Source: CAYQNU01 sp964419055
GTDB lineage: Bacteria; Bacteroidota; Bacteroidia; Flavobacteriales_D; Parvicellaceae
Length of the DNA stretch: 64,000 nucleotides
Assembly: GCA_964419055.1 (NCBI GenBank)
Contig: CAYQNU010000005.1
Coordinates: 148,742-212,741 of the forward strand
Direction of reading: 5' to 3'
Every line of letters begins with the position of its first letter. Within the stretch, counting starts at the first letter, position 1. The notes beneath the pieces were generated by a model, which did not search any database, was not told the origin of the DNA, and saw nothing but the letters and a program-made list of their open reading frames with translations. The translations under genes and the position numbers were made by a program. This document shows, piece by piece, positions 43,347-52,291 of this stretch.

Positions 43347-46133
43347 TTATCTTAATAATAGAATGGTTCCTTTAATTTCATCTTTACCAGCACATTTGAT
43401 GGAGTAGAAATAGGTTCCATCAGGCAATTCAGCATCTTCTTGATTGGTTCCTCTCCAATTGTTTTGATACAAATCTGTTCCCCAAACTTTCTTACCCCAG
43501 CGGTCATATACGGAAACATTACATCCCGAAATCAACGAAGGTTTATTTACATTCCAAGTGTCATTTTTACCATCGCCATTAGGTGATAAAAAGTTATTGA
43601 TAATGAGTTCATCAATTTCATTTACCACAACCGTTGTTGTACCCGAACCAATACAACCATTCGCACTGGTTACATTTACCGTATAAGTCATGGTCAAAGT
43701 AGGATTAGCATCTGGACTCATAATAGTATCATTCGATAAATAAAAATCGGGTGTCCAAATATATTCTGAACCATTTGTTATTGTGGCATTAAGATTAACG
43801 GTATCACCTTCTTCAATGGTTTGAGTTGTTGGAAGCGAAACAGTTACAGGAGGGTGAACAGTTATAGTAAAGCTGCATTGTTGCGTATTTCCAACAATAT
43901 CCGAAGCAACAAATGACTGAGTGGTAGTACCCACTGGGAAATAATCACCAGAACTTAAACCCGAAACATCCGATTGTGTAACGGTAACTAATCCACAATT
44001 ATCAAATCCAATTGGAATAGAATAGTTTACCAATGAATCACATTGAATAATATCAACAGGACAAGTGATAGAAGGTGATTCGGTATCTAATGGTTCTGCT
44101 TGAAAGGTACAAGAAGATGCATTTCCATTGGCATCTGTAGCGGTTATCGTAACCGTATTAATTCCCGATAAAACTGTTCCAACTTGAGGTGATTGAGTGA
44201 TAACAGGATTGGCATCACAAAAATCGCTGGTTACGACTAAAGAAGAGAAATCAGGAATAGTATATTGACAATTAGCATTGATAGCAATGGCTTGTGTTCC
44301 TGGGCAAGTAATTGTGGGAGGCGTTACATCCTCTAAAGTAATGGTAAACGAACAAGAAGAAACATTGCCATATTGATCTGTCGCAAATAAACTAATTAAT
44401 TGTTGCGTTCCATCTCCTGTCAAAACCGTTCCTACAACAGGTGATTGAGTGAAATTACTAATAACACCACAATTATCGGTTACACTCAATTGGCTTTGAT
44501 AATCGGGTAATTCATATTGGCAAATATTATTGGTGTTTACACTTGGATTGAGTGGACAGATTAAATTGGGAGCTGTTACATCTTGCACAGTTAGAACAAA
44601 GTTACAAGTAGCTACGTTTCCACTGATATCTTCCACAGAGACACTTACAGATTGAGCCGTTCCTGCCGAAATGGTTGTACCAATACTTGGAAATTGGGAA
44701 TACGTAAATGCACCCCCGCAGCCATCTGTTGCAATAATGCCAGTGGAATAATCACCTAAAGCAAATAAACAATCGGTAGAACCCGCATTAACCGTTTGAT
44801 TGGTTGGGCAGTTCGTTAGAGTTGGAACTAAGGTATCAACAGTTATTACATTCATCAAACAAGTACTTGAATTTCCATCAGCATCTTGTACAGTTATGGT
44901 CAAAGGTGTGGTGGTAGCTCCATTAATCAATGTACCTGCGGGTGGAGTTTGAGAAGTAGCTACAGATGAACAATTCTCGAAATAACCTACAATCGGCACA
45001 AAGTTTTGTAAGGTATGCTGACACAATGAATTGACGTATAGGGTAGTGTCATTGCAATTGAATAGGATAGGAGAAATGGTATCTAATAGCGAAACAGTAA
45101 AGGAACAAACGGAAGTATTACCCGCTAAATCACTTACATTCATAGTGATAAAATGAGAAGTATTGTTTCCAGATATTTTTGAGCCAATAATTGGTGTTTG
45201 AGTAAAATTCAATAGCGCATCACAATTGTCTGTTCCTCCAGTTAAACCAGAAAAATCAGCTATTACATATTCGCAAGCTCCATCTACATAAATAACCGTG
45301 TCATTAGGGCATATTATTGATGGTGCTTGAATATCAACAACGGTAACATCAAACGTGCAAAAATTACTGTTTCCTGAAGCATCAACAATAGTATGAGTTA
45401 CTGTAACCGAATTGTTGAACGTAAAACCTGCAAGTGGAGATTGTGTAACCGTAGGGTTTATATCACAATTGTCGGCATAAGATCCTAAAGCAACGTAATC
45501 TTGCAATGTACCTTGACATAATGAACCCGCTGGCGTAGTTTGGTTGGGTGGGCAAATAGCGGTTGGTTGAATAACATCTTGATTCGTTATCATAAATGAA
45601 CAAGTAGATGTGTTTCCGGTTGAATCGGAGGCTGTCATAACAATAGTTTGTTGTTCACCTGCTCCATTTAATACGGTTCCTGGTAATGGATTTTGAGTAT
45701 AAGAAACTATAGCGCAATTATCTGTACCCACAACTTGACCATTTTGAACAAAATTTGGGATGATGTAATTACAGTTTGCATCTACTGGGACATTAATGTT
45801 AGATCCACAGTTCAAAGTCGGAGCAGTTACATCAAGAACTTCTACTTTAAAAATACATACTGCAGAATCAATTCCATTTGTTAGCGTATATTCCATATAC
45901 CACGTTCCAACAGGATAGAAATCACCACTGGTAAGCCCAGTTCCATCAGTTTGTGTAAGAACAGTTCCTCCACAATTACTACCGCAGCTTGGTGCAGTAT
46001 AATTTACGATAATACCACAAGAAGAGGCATCGCTGTTAACGATTATGTTGCCTGGACAAATGATAGTTGGAGCTTGAGCGAATGGCTTGAATAAGATACT
46101 TATAAGTAGGGTAAAAAGTAAAAATAATTTCAT
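43347..46133 (-). CDS. Secreted HYR-repeat adhesin with gliding motility-type (type B) C-terminal domain
   Basis: A 928-residue protein with a signal peptide (~1-19). Nine HYR-like Ig repeats of about 80-85 residues follow, each opening with a P-T-I-x-C-P-like strand and carrying regularly spaced Cys (for example APSIICPNDTVIYVDGACEY and PPTITCPGTQAIAINANCQY). A PKD-like region (VNLNATITNGSEYIWTPDFY) precedes a classic type B sorting domain ending the protein: FLSPNGDGKNDTWNVN, NVSVYDRWGKKVW, ELPDGTYFYSIKC and KGTILLLR. It is exported by the type IX system with the SprF-like protein encoded 22 bases downstream, and likely acts as a cell-surface adhesin. Confidence 0.92.
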   Translation of the reverse strand: MKLFLLFTLLISILFKPFAQAPTIICPGNIIVNSDASSCGIIVNYTAPSCGSNCGGTVLTQTDGTGLTSGDFYPVGTWYMEYTLTNGIDSAVCIFKVEVLDVTAPTLNCGSNINVPVDANCNYIIPNFVQNGQVVGTDNCAIVSYTQNPLPGTVLNGAGEQQTIVMTASDSTGNTSTCSFMITNQDVIQPTAICPPNQTTPAGSLCQGTLQDYVALGSYADNCDINPTVTQSPLAGFTFNNSVTVTHTIVDASGNSNFCTFDVTVVDIQAPSIICPNDTVIYVDGACEYVIADFSGLTGGTDNCDALLNFTQTPIIGSKISGNNTSHFITMNVSDLAGNTSVCSFTVSLLDTISPILFNCNDTTLYVNSLCQHTLQNFVPIVGYFENCSSVATSQTPPAGTLINGATTTPLTITVQDADGNSSTCLMNVITVDTLVPTLTNCPTNQTVNAGSTDCLFALGDYSTGIIATDGCGGAFTYSQFPSIGTTISAGTAQSVSVSVEDISGNVATCNFVLTVQDVTAPNLICPLNPSVNTNNICQYELPDYQSQLSVTDNCGVISNFTQSPVVGTVLTGDGTQQLISLFATDQYGNVSSCSFTITLEDVTPPTITCPGTQAIAINANCQYTIPDFSSLVVTSDFCDANPVITQSPQVGTVLSGINTVTITATDANGNASSCTFQAEPLDTESPSITCPVDIIQCDSLVNYSIPIGFDNCGLVTVTQSDVSGLSSGDYFPVGTTTQSFVASDIVGNTQQCSFTITVHPPVTVSLPTTQTIEEGDTVNLNATITNGSEYIWTPDFYLSNDTIMSPDANPTLTMTYTVNVTSANGCIGSGTTTVVVNEIDELIINNFLSPNGDGKNDTWNVNKPSLISGCNVSVYDRWGKKVWGTDLYQNNWRGTNQEDAELPDGTYFYSIKCAGKDEIKGTILLLR

Positions 46134-46247
46134 ATTATATCGTTATTTATAGATATGGGGGTTCACTTGTAAAAACAAACCGCTAAAGTATAAAATTAAT
46201 TTTATATATCTAAAAATACGAATTAAAAACAGTTAGAATAAGTTGAT

Positions 46248-46907
46248 CTATTTTAGTTCAACCAAGATTGTGTCAAATTGAATGAATTTTTCACTGTTTT
46301 CATCATGAAGCTCATATTCCGTTATAATCTGAATTTGATTTGGAAGTTTAATTATAGACAAGTTGGAGTTTTCTGAAAGATCAATTTGAGGAGTTTCTAA
46401 TAATTTGTTGAAAATAATACCTTTCTCCAATATACTGGCGCTTATGTTAATTACACTGATATTTTCTTGAATAATGAATTTTTCATCTTCATAATAAATT
46501 ATATTTGAAGGTGATAATAAGGTAAATAATAAGGTCAGTACTATAATAAAACCCAAAAATGGAACGAAAATAACAAAAAACAAAACTCCAAATGGGAAGT
46601 ATGAAAAAAGTATAAAATAGTATTTTTCGAACCATTTTAGTTGGTCTTTTTTGAAGAAAAAAATGTAAAAAATACCTGTTATTAAAGTGATTATGAAAAT
46701 AACTCTCCAAATCCATCCAAACCTTAATATAAGGTCAAAATATATAAACAGAATAATTAATCCAAAACATAATAGTAATCCAACATAATGAGTTATTCGA
46801 GCAATTTTTGAAATGCGTTCATTAACTCTCCAAGTTCCATTTTTATTCCAATAAAATAGACCAAAAAAATAAAAAAAGATGAAAATTATTCCATAAATTA
46901 AAATCAC
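46248..46907 (-). CDS. Hypothetical membrane protein
   Basis: A 219-residue protein with four or five hydrophobic helices in the first ~135 residues (very Phe/Ile/Leu-rich) and a soluble C-terminal ~85 residues containing FIIQENISVINISASILEKG. No family recognised. The codon choice and base composition are as AT-rich as the surrounding spacers, so it may be rapidly evolving. No operon partner is evident: it lies 114 bases from the HYR adhesin gene and 70 bases from the endonuclease gene. Confidence 0.55.
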   Translation of the reverse strand: MILIYGIIFIFFYFFGLFYWNKNGTWRVNERISKIARITHYVGLLLCFGLIILFIYFDLILRFGWIWRVIFIITLITGIFYIFFFKKDQLKWFEKYYFILFSYFPFGVLFFVIFVPFLGFIIVLTLLFTLLSPSNIIYYEDEKFIIQENISVINISASILEKGIIFNKLLETPQIDLSENSNLSIIKLPNQIQIITEYELHDENSEKFIQFDTILVELK

Positions 46908-46977
46908 TTTAAATCGTATTTTTTTATAAAGTTTTAACTAGAATACTTTTTTCAAACTTAATGTGTCAAGTTAATTT

Positions 46978-47976
46978 TTATTCAACTTTTGATATTAATT
47001 TAGAAAATCTAAAATCATCACCTATAAAATTAATATAATACAACTGATTGTTAGATAAGTTGTTTAGCGTACTTAACTGAATTGTTGGTTGAGTAGTTAA
47101 ATTATCAAATCGCATAATTTCTTGTCCTAAAGTATTCGTTATAATTATGTCAATATTTTCATTTTCGGGCAATCCAGAAATGCTAATTTCATTGGTAAAT
47201 GGATTAGGATAAGCTGAAATAGAATGCGTATAATCCTTATTTTCGACAATTACATTTGGCCATCCCCACAAATCTTCTGCAGCGGCTCCTCCCCACAAAT
47301 AGGTAGCAATATAGGGTTGGTCAATAAAAGGATTTCTATTGCCTTGAGCCAATTGAATTCTATTATTGCGTTGCTTTTCAAAATTAGAAACCGGATCGTC
47401 CACATTCCATTGCAGGAAAAGAGCTAAATTACCCACATCACTGAAAGGCTCACTGTATCTCAAATATACATACATAATCATACGGGCAACATCACCTTTC
47501 CATTCGTCACCAGGATAATAGCCACCGCTTACAACACCGTGTGTTCCACTTCCTGAAGCATAAGGTGAATTACCTCTATTGCCATTAATCACGCCATCAC
47601 AAGCTCTTAAATGGTGCAAATCAGCATCAGCTGGTGCATTTATAAATGATTGAGGGTAAACGTGTTCTCGGTTCCAAACCTCAGGATAAGTTCCTGAAGT
47701 ATTCGTGCCGCCAATTGTGTGGTTTTTAGAAATACTTTGCCCGTTGTAAATTAAAATTACATTACTTGTATTAGAAGCGTCCTCATCGGCTTGTTTTATA
47801 AAACTATAGGTTTGTGAATACGTCAAAGGAATGTGTGTGCTGGTTATCAGATTTTTTAAGGCTGTTTCAACGTTTGAAGGGGATTGTGAAAAGTCAATAC
47901 TTTGATAATATGCAGGAAGTTGTGCTGTTAAAATCAGTACCTTAACAATGAACAATAACAAGAGGAGTGCTTTCAT
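46978..47976 (-). CDS. Secreted endonuclease I with type IX sorting domain
   Basis: A ~332-residue secreted nuclease. I chose the ATG at 47976, which starts the signal peptide MKALLLLLFIVKVLILTAQ; an earlier start at 48042 would add 22 residues. The endonuclease I (EndA/NucM) core shows VWNREHVYPQSF, DLHHLRACDGVINGNRGNSP and WKGDVARMIMYVYLRY, a beta-beta-alpha metal nuclease fold. The C-terminal ~75 residues are a Por-type sorting domain (YPNPFTNEISISGLPENENI, IMRFDNL). Likely role: extracellular degradation of DNA for nutrients or biofilm control. Confidence 0.9.
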   Translation of the reverse strand: MKALLLLLFIVKVLILTAQLPAYYQSIDFSQSPSNVETALKNLITSTHIPLTYSQTYSFIKQADEDASNTSNVILIYNGQSISKNHTIGGTNTSGTYPEVWNREHVYPQSFINAPADADLHHLRACDGVINGNRGNSPYASGSGTHGVVSGGYYPGDEWKGDVARMIMYVYLRYSEPFSDVGNLALFLQWNVDDPVSNFEKQRNNRIQLAQGNRNPFIDQPYIATYLWGGAAAEDLWGWPNVIVENKDYTHSISAYPNPFTNEISISGLPENENIDIIITNTLGQEIMRFDNLTTQPTIQLSTLNNLSNNQLYYINFIGDDFRFSKLISKVE

Positions 47977-47996
47977 AAAATAATTAATAAAGAATA

Positions 47997-48028
47997 TTGA
48001 TATATGAACAGATTCTAAGTTAAATTTG
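47997..48028 (+). promoter_or_regulatory. Promoter TTG-N21-TAAATTTG for the hydrolase lipoprotein gene
   Basis: TTG at 47997-47999, 21 bases, then TAAATTTG at 48021-48028. It fits the Bacteroidota consensus and lies 36 bases before the ATG at 48065. It sits in the short spacer between the divergent endonuclease and hydrolase genes. Confidence 0.65.
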
Positions 48029-48064
48029 TAACCGAAAAACAATATTAATACAATTTAAAAGAAA

Positions 48065-48973
48065 ATGACTAAAGTGAAGGGGATTTTTTATGCACAGTTA
48101 CTCATACTTCTTTTTTTTGTGAGTTGTTCATCTAATCAAACTAATGAGGATAATCAAGGTGAAATGATGGGCAAATTCGATAGCCTTGTAATCGCACAAG
48201 AAAAAGGGCCTTCTATTGAGGCTTACTATGAAAAAAAAGTAATTCATGTAAAATTCCCCTCTAAAGATAGTTTGATGATATTTGGTGATATATACGAACA
48301 CTATGATTCTTCTATCCAGATATTATATTGTCATCAAGCAGGGTATAGCAAAGGAGAATACATCAATACAGCTATTTTATTAAGTCAAATGGGATACAGT
48401 GGAATGGCTATTGATTTGCGTTCGGGAGGTGAAGTAAATGGTATTAATAATGAAACAGCAGCTTTAGCCAAAAGTAAGGGATTGTCTGATGAATATGTTG
48501 ATGCTCGACAAGATATTGAATCAGGAATTGATTATTTATTCAATTGCAATGGTGGAAAGCCCATAACACTTGTTGGTAGCTCTTATTCTGCATCACTTTG
48601 TTTAATTATTGCTAAAAACAATCCTAAAGTTAAAGCCGTAATTGCATTTAGTCCAGGTGAATATTTAGAAAATATTTTTGTGTCTGAAGAGTTGACCGGA
48701 TTAGATAAACCCATTTTTGTAACATCATCTAAAATGGAAATTCAACAAACATCTAAAATAGTAGCCAACATTTCACCTGAATGGGTAACTCAATATAAAC
48801 CAAAATTGGAAGGTATTCATGGAGCCTCAGCTATGTGGAAAACTACTTTGGGGTATAAAGATTATTGGAATGCCGTTTTTGATTTTCTGATCAAATTAAA
48901 TTCAACTGTCATAGAAGAAGAGGCCAACGAAACTGATTTAAACTTTGAAAAAGATTCTACCCAGAATAGTTAA
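48065..48973 (+). CDS. Alpha/beta-hydrolase lipoprotein
   Basis: A 302-residue protein with a lipoprotein signal (FFVSCSS, Cys at about residue 21). The alpha/beta-hydrolase core shows LYCHQAGYSKGEY (oxyanion region), MAIDLRSGGEVNG, the nucleophile elbow VGSSYSAS (probably Ser173), and a late IHGASAMW with a likely catalytic His. It resembles dienelactone hydrolase-like esterases. Its 3' end overlaps the next gene, encoding a GT-C-like membrane protein, by 29 bases, suggesting coupling. Substrate unknown; it would act on the envelope or periplasmic side. Confidence 0.82.
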   Translation: MTKVKGIFYAQLLILLFFVSCSSNQTNEDNQGEMMGKFDSLVIAQEKGPSIEAYYEKKVIHVKFPSKDSLMIFGDIYEHYDSSIQILYCHQAGYSKGEYINTAILLSQMGYSGMAIDLRSGGEVNGINNETAALAKSKGLSDEYVDARQDIESGIDYLFNCNGGKPITLVGSSYSASLCLIIAKNNPKVKAVIAFSPGEYLENIFVSEELTGLDKPIFVTSSKMEIQQTSKIVANISPEWVTQYKPKLEGIHGASAMWKTTLGYKDYWNAVFDFLIKLNSTVIEEEANETDLNFEKDSTQNS

Positions 48974-50720
48974 ATTACCTGAAATTGCAATTGGATTAGT
49001 ATTGCTATTTTTTGTATATCAATTTGTTTGGAGTAAAGACCAATGGCAATCAGGTGTACTATCTACTGATGGACGAGGGTATTATTCGTATTTACCCGCT
49101 TTTATAATCTTTCAGGATTTAACGTATGAAAAAAGTAATGCAGCTATTGAAGAACAGATGGGCCACACTATGTCGCATCATTGTATTCTAAAAGATTCCA
49201 ACGGAAGTACTTTTAATAAAACCTTCCCCGGTGTGGCGCTTATGCAATTACCTTTTTTTTTACTAAGTATAGTAGTTGCTTGGCTGTTCGGTTTTTCCGT
49301 TAACGGATACAGCGAACCGTTTTTGATTGGGGTACAAATGAGTGCTCTTTTCGCAGCTTTAATAGGATTTTATGCCATACGAAAAACTCTTTTTTTAATG
49401 GGTTTATCGTATAAAAAGTCCATTTTTGTTGCTTTTTTGACTTTGTTTGCAACAAACGTGTTTTATTATGCCACAGCTGTGCCCTCCATGGGGCATATTT
49501 TTTCATTCTCAATCATGGCTTTGATTGTTTATACCACCAAAAAATTGAGTATTGATTTTAAATTTAACTATTTATACCAACTTTCTTTTTTGTTTGGTTT
49601 GCTTATTTTGATTCGCCCTACAAATGCAGTGATTATTTTATTGCTACCCTTTATTTTTGGCAGTAAATCTGATTTCTCACCTTTTGTAAATGCTTTTAAA
49701 AAGCACAAAGTTGTCCTTGTAAAAACGGTTGTAATTGGGTGCTCCATGTTGGCCTTGTTACCGATACTCTGGCTTCTTCAAACAGGAAAACCATTGGTTT
49801 GGTCCTACACAGGAGAAGGATTTTATTGGAACCATCCTTTGCCACATAAAGTGTTGTTCAGTTTTAGGAATGGTCTTTTTATATGGACACCAATAGCATT
49901 TATAGCGCTCTTTGGTTTATATTATGCTTTTAAAAACATATCTTCTAAATGGTTGATTTTGTTTGCTATTGGTTACTTTGCTATAAACTTATACATCATT
50001 TCTTCTTGGTGGACGTACTATTATGGTGGTGGTTTTGGTCATAGAGTTTATGTCGAACATCAAGTATTCACAGCCCTATTGTTGGGGTATTTATTTTTAT
50101 ATTTGAACTCGTTTCTCAAAAAAGCACTGTTGGGTTTGAGTGTCGTATTGGTTTCCTTAAATGTGGCTCAAGCCATTCAAATGAACAAAGGAATTATACC
50201 TCAGGATTATGTAAATTGGGAAATGTATAAATTACTTTTCCTTAAGTTTGATGACAAATGGAAAGGTGAGTGCAAGGCTACTTTGGATGGCCGTCAATAC
50301 GGTGAGGTAGTGCAAACGGAATATTTGAAACCAATTACTTATCTAGAAGAACCTGAATTTGTTTTCAATGAGAATAGAGAGTTTGGAGGTGATGTAGTTT
50401 ATGAAATACCCCAATTAAATCCCAAAACCCAATTGTTTCTTGAATATAATTTTGAGAAAATCCGTTTTTCAACAACACCTTTTAATGGTGTTTATTTAGT
50501 GGTGGATGGAACAAATGAAAAAGGTGAAACTGTTTTTTATGAAGCACACGAACTATATCACATAAGGAGTGAAGCATTCAACGAATGGAAACCATTGAAA
50601 ATGAGTCTTCAACTTTCAAGAACAGATATTAAAACCTACAAAATTTATATTTGGAATCAGGGTAGACAGGTTTTTAATCTCAAGAATATTGATGCTCAAA
50701 TTCAACACATCTTACCTTAA
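48945..50720 (+). CDS. GT-C-type polytopic membrane protein, possible glycosyltransferase
   Basis: A 591-residue protein with about ten hydrophobic helices in the first ~410 residues and a soluble beta-rich C-terminal region of ~170. The first loop has GVLSTDGRGYYSYLPAFI, an acidic loop like the catalytic loop of GT-C glycosyltransferases, but the family is not one I can name. A WWTYYYGGGFGHRVYVEH segment follows in a later loop. The start is probably TTG at 48945, inside the end of the hydrolase gene; no in-frame ATG precedes the first helix. It ends convergently with a GT39-like gene, overlapping it by 9 bases. The paired loci suggest glycan transfer, as inference. Confidence 0.6.
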   Translation: MKKILPRIVKLPEIAIGLVLLFFVYQFVWSKDQWQSGVLSTDGRGYYSYLPAFIIFQDLTYEKSNAAIEEQMGHTMSHHCILKDSNGSTFNKTFPGVALMQLPFFLLSIVVAWLFGFSVNGYSEPFLIGVQMSALFAALIGFYAIRKTLFLMGLSYKKSIFVAFLTLFATNVFYYATAVPSMGHIFSFSIMALIVYTTKKLSIDFKFNYLYQLSFLFGLLILIRPTNAVIILLLPFIFGSKSDFSPFVNAFKKHKVVLVKTVVIGCSMLALLPILWLLQTGKPLVWSYTGEGFYWNHPLPHKVLFSFRNGLFIWTPIAFIALFGLYYAFKNISSKWLILFAIGYFAINLYIISSWWTYYYGGGFGHRVYVEHQVFTALLLGYLFLYLNSFLKKALLGLSVVLVSLNVAQAIQMNKGIIPQDYVNWEMYKLLFLKFDDKWKGECKATLDGRQYGEVVQTEYLKPITYLEEPEFVFNENREFGGDVVYEIPQLNPKTQLFLEYNFEKIRFSTTPFNGVYLVVDGTNEKGETVFYEAHELYHIRSEAFNEWKPLKMSLQLSRTDIKTYKIYIWNQGRQVFNLKNIDAQIQHILP

Positions 50721-52178
50721 CTTTTTGTAATAATATAGCGTAAGATTCTGACCAAAAGGATAAACTTGAGGTGAATTATACAGTGAATCTAACGATTGTT
50801 TTATTTTATTATTTGGGAAAAGGGCATCTGCTCCAACATCCAAAAATAGCAGGTCTTCTGCTGTTGATGGTTCATAATTTTCAAAATAATTGATACCATA
50901 AACATGCTCAATTCCCAAGGCTTTTTGAATTTTCGCATAAATAAAATCACTTTCCACAAGATTGTTTTCTGCCAATTTAAAGATGTTTAAATCATAATAA
51001 TAGGTGAAATTAAAAAGATAATGTTGAGGACAAACTATAACATCGGTAGTTTTTGTTTTTAAAATCCTGATTTTTTCCACTGCTTTAGAAATATCACTTT
51101 TATGTTCCAATTGAGGTGTAAAGGTGAACATAAACAGAACGCCTAAAAGTGACATAGCACTTAATTTTATCCAACCTTTGATGATTAAATAATCTATAAA
51201 AATGATGAGTAATAAGTAAAAGCCAATTGAAATAAAGATCAAGTACCGATCAACAAACATAGGTATGAAAAAGGAGATGGTAAAGAGACCAATTAAGGGT
51301 ATGAAAAACCAAATTATGAGGGCATTAATTTGATTTTTGTGCCGTTTTGATTTCTTACTAACCACCCAAAACAAACAACCTATAACCAAAATTAGGATAC
51401 TTATTACCGCATTAATAGGCATATTAGTAAATTTCCAAATAATATTATATACGCTTTCAATGCCCTCAGGTTTAGGAACCCAATTCCCATTTTGAGCAGT
51501 ATCTCTAAATCTAATATAAACAATGGCGATATTGGGAATATAGCTAATGATAAGAAGAATAAGTAGAAATGCAAATCTTTTCAAATGATTGGTTCGATAA
51601 TCTTTGATCAAAAGGATGGCAACCAATTGCATGGCTACCACGAGTATTCCAAAGTAATGCGCGTAAATTAGAAGTATATTGGTAACCAACAATAACCAAA
51701 AGTAGTATGATTTGTTAGGAAATTTAAGCAAACAAAGAATATAATACATAGATGCCGTGGTGAGTAAGGCAAAAAGTGAATACACCCTAATTTCCTGAGC
51801 AAATAATAAATGATAATTAGAAAATATAAAAAGCAAACAAGTAAAAACGGCAATCTTTAAGCTAAAGAATCGGTGGCCTATTTTGAATAAATACAACAAG
51901 GTAAAGCAACTAAATAAAAGGGATGGTAAACGCAGCCATAACAAATCAATGCTCCCTAATTTAATCCAAAAGTGCAAAAACAATTCAAATAATGGAGGGT
52001 TATTGCCTTGACTCAATTGATGTATAAGTGAAGGCAATTCTAGTTGAGCATGATAAACACTAAAAGGTTCGTCACCCCCTAAATCATGAGAGGTCAAGAA
52101 CCAAAATTTGAGCACAAAATTGAGCGACAACAATAAAAATAGGATGAATCCTGATGTTAAAAAAGAAAGTGCTTTCAA
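50712..52178 (-). CDS. ArnT/PMT-like (GT39 family) glycosyltransferase
   Basis: A 488-residue membrane protein of the GT-C (PMT_2/ArnT) type with about eleven helices. The catalytic first loop holds HDLGGDEPFSVYHAQLELPS, with an Asp-Glu pair, and later LSQGNNPPLFELFLHFWIKL, a family hallmark, then LWLRLPSLLFSCFTLLYLF and FAQEIRVYSLFALLT. These enzymes move a sugar from a polyprenyl-phosphate donor to lipid or protein on the outer face of the inner membrane. The start is probably TTG at 52178, since a TACTTTTG promoter box ends 21 bases upstream and no in-frame ATG lies between. Its 3' end overlaps the plus-strand GT-C-like gene by 9 bases. Confidence 0.85.
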   Translation of the reverse strand: MKALSFLTSGFILFLLLSLNFVLKFWFLTSHDLGGDEPFSVYHAQLELPSLIHQLSQGNNPPLFELFLHFWIKLGSIDLLWLRLPSLLFSCFTLLYLFKIGHRFFSLKIAVFTCLLFIFSNYHLLFAQEIRVYSLFALLTTASMYYILCLLKFPNKSYYFWLLLVTNILLIYAHYFGILVVAMQLVAILLIKDYRTNHLKRFAFLLILLIISYIPNIAIVYIRFRDTAQNGNWVPKPEGIESVYNIIWKFTNMPINAVISILILVIGCLFWVVSKKSKRHKNQINALIIWFFIPLIGLFTISFFIPMFVDRYLIFISIGFYLLLIIFIDYLIIKGWIKLSAMSLLGVLFMFTFTPQLEHKSDISKAVEKIRILKTKTTDVIVCPQHYLFNFTYYYDLNIFKLAENNLVESDFIYAKIQKALGIEHVYGINYFENYEPSTAEDLLFLDVGADALFPNNKIKQSLDSLYNSPQVYPFGQNLTLYYYKKLR

Positions 52179-52199
52179 TGTTTTGCTTTAATTAAAGTT

Positions 52200-52207
52200 C
52201 AAAAGTA
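52200..52207 (-). promoter_or_regulatory. -7 box (TACTTTTG) for the GT39-like gene
   Basis: TACTTTTG on the minus strand matches TAnnTTTG and lies 21 bases before the TTG start at 52178, supporting that start. No -33 TTG is seen at the right distance. Confidence 0.45.
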
Positions 52208-52291
52208 AGGATAATTCGCAGTTAATTTATTATTTGATGTCAACCTCTTTTTTTATTTTTACCGTCTTAATTATAAAAAGAATTATCAAAT

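Noticed and set aside
49300..49512. Small minus-strand open frame inside the GT-C-like gene
   Set aside because: Shadow frame with no domain features, inside a gene with a clear membrane-protein pattern.
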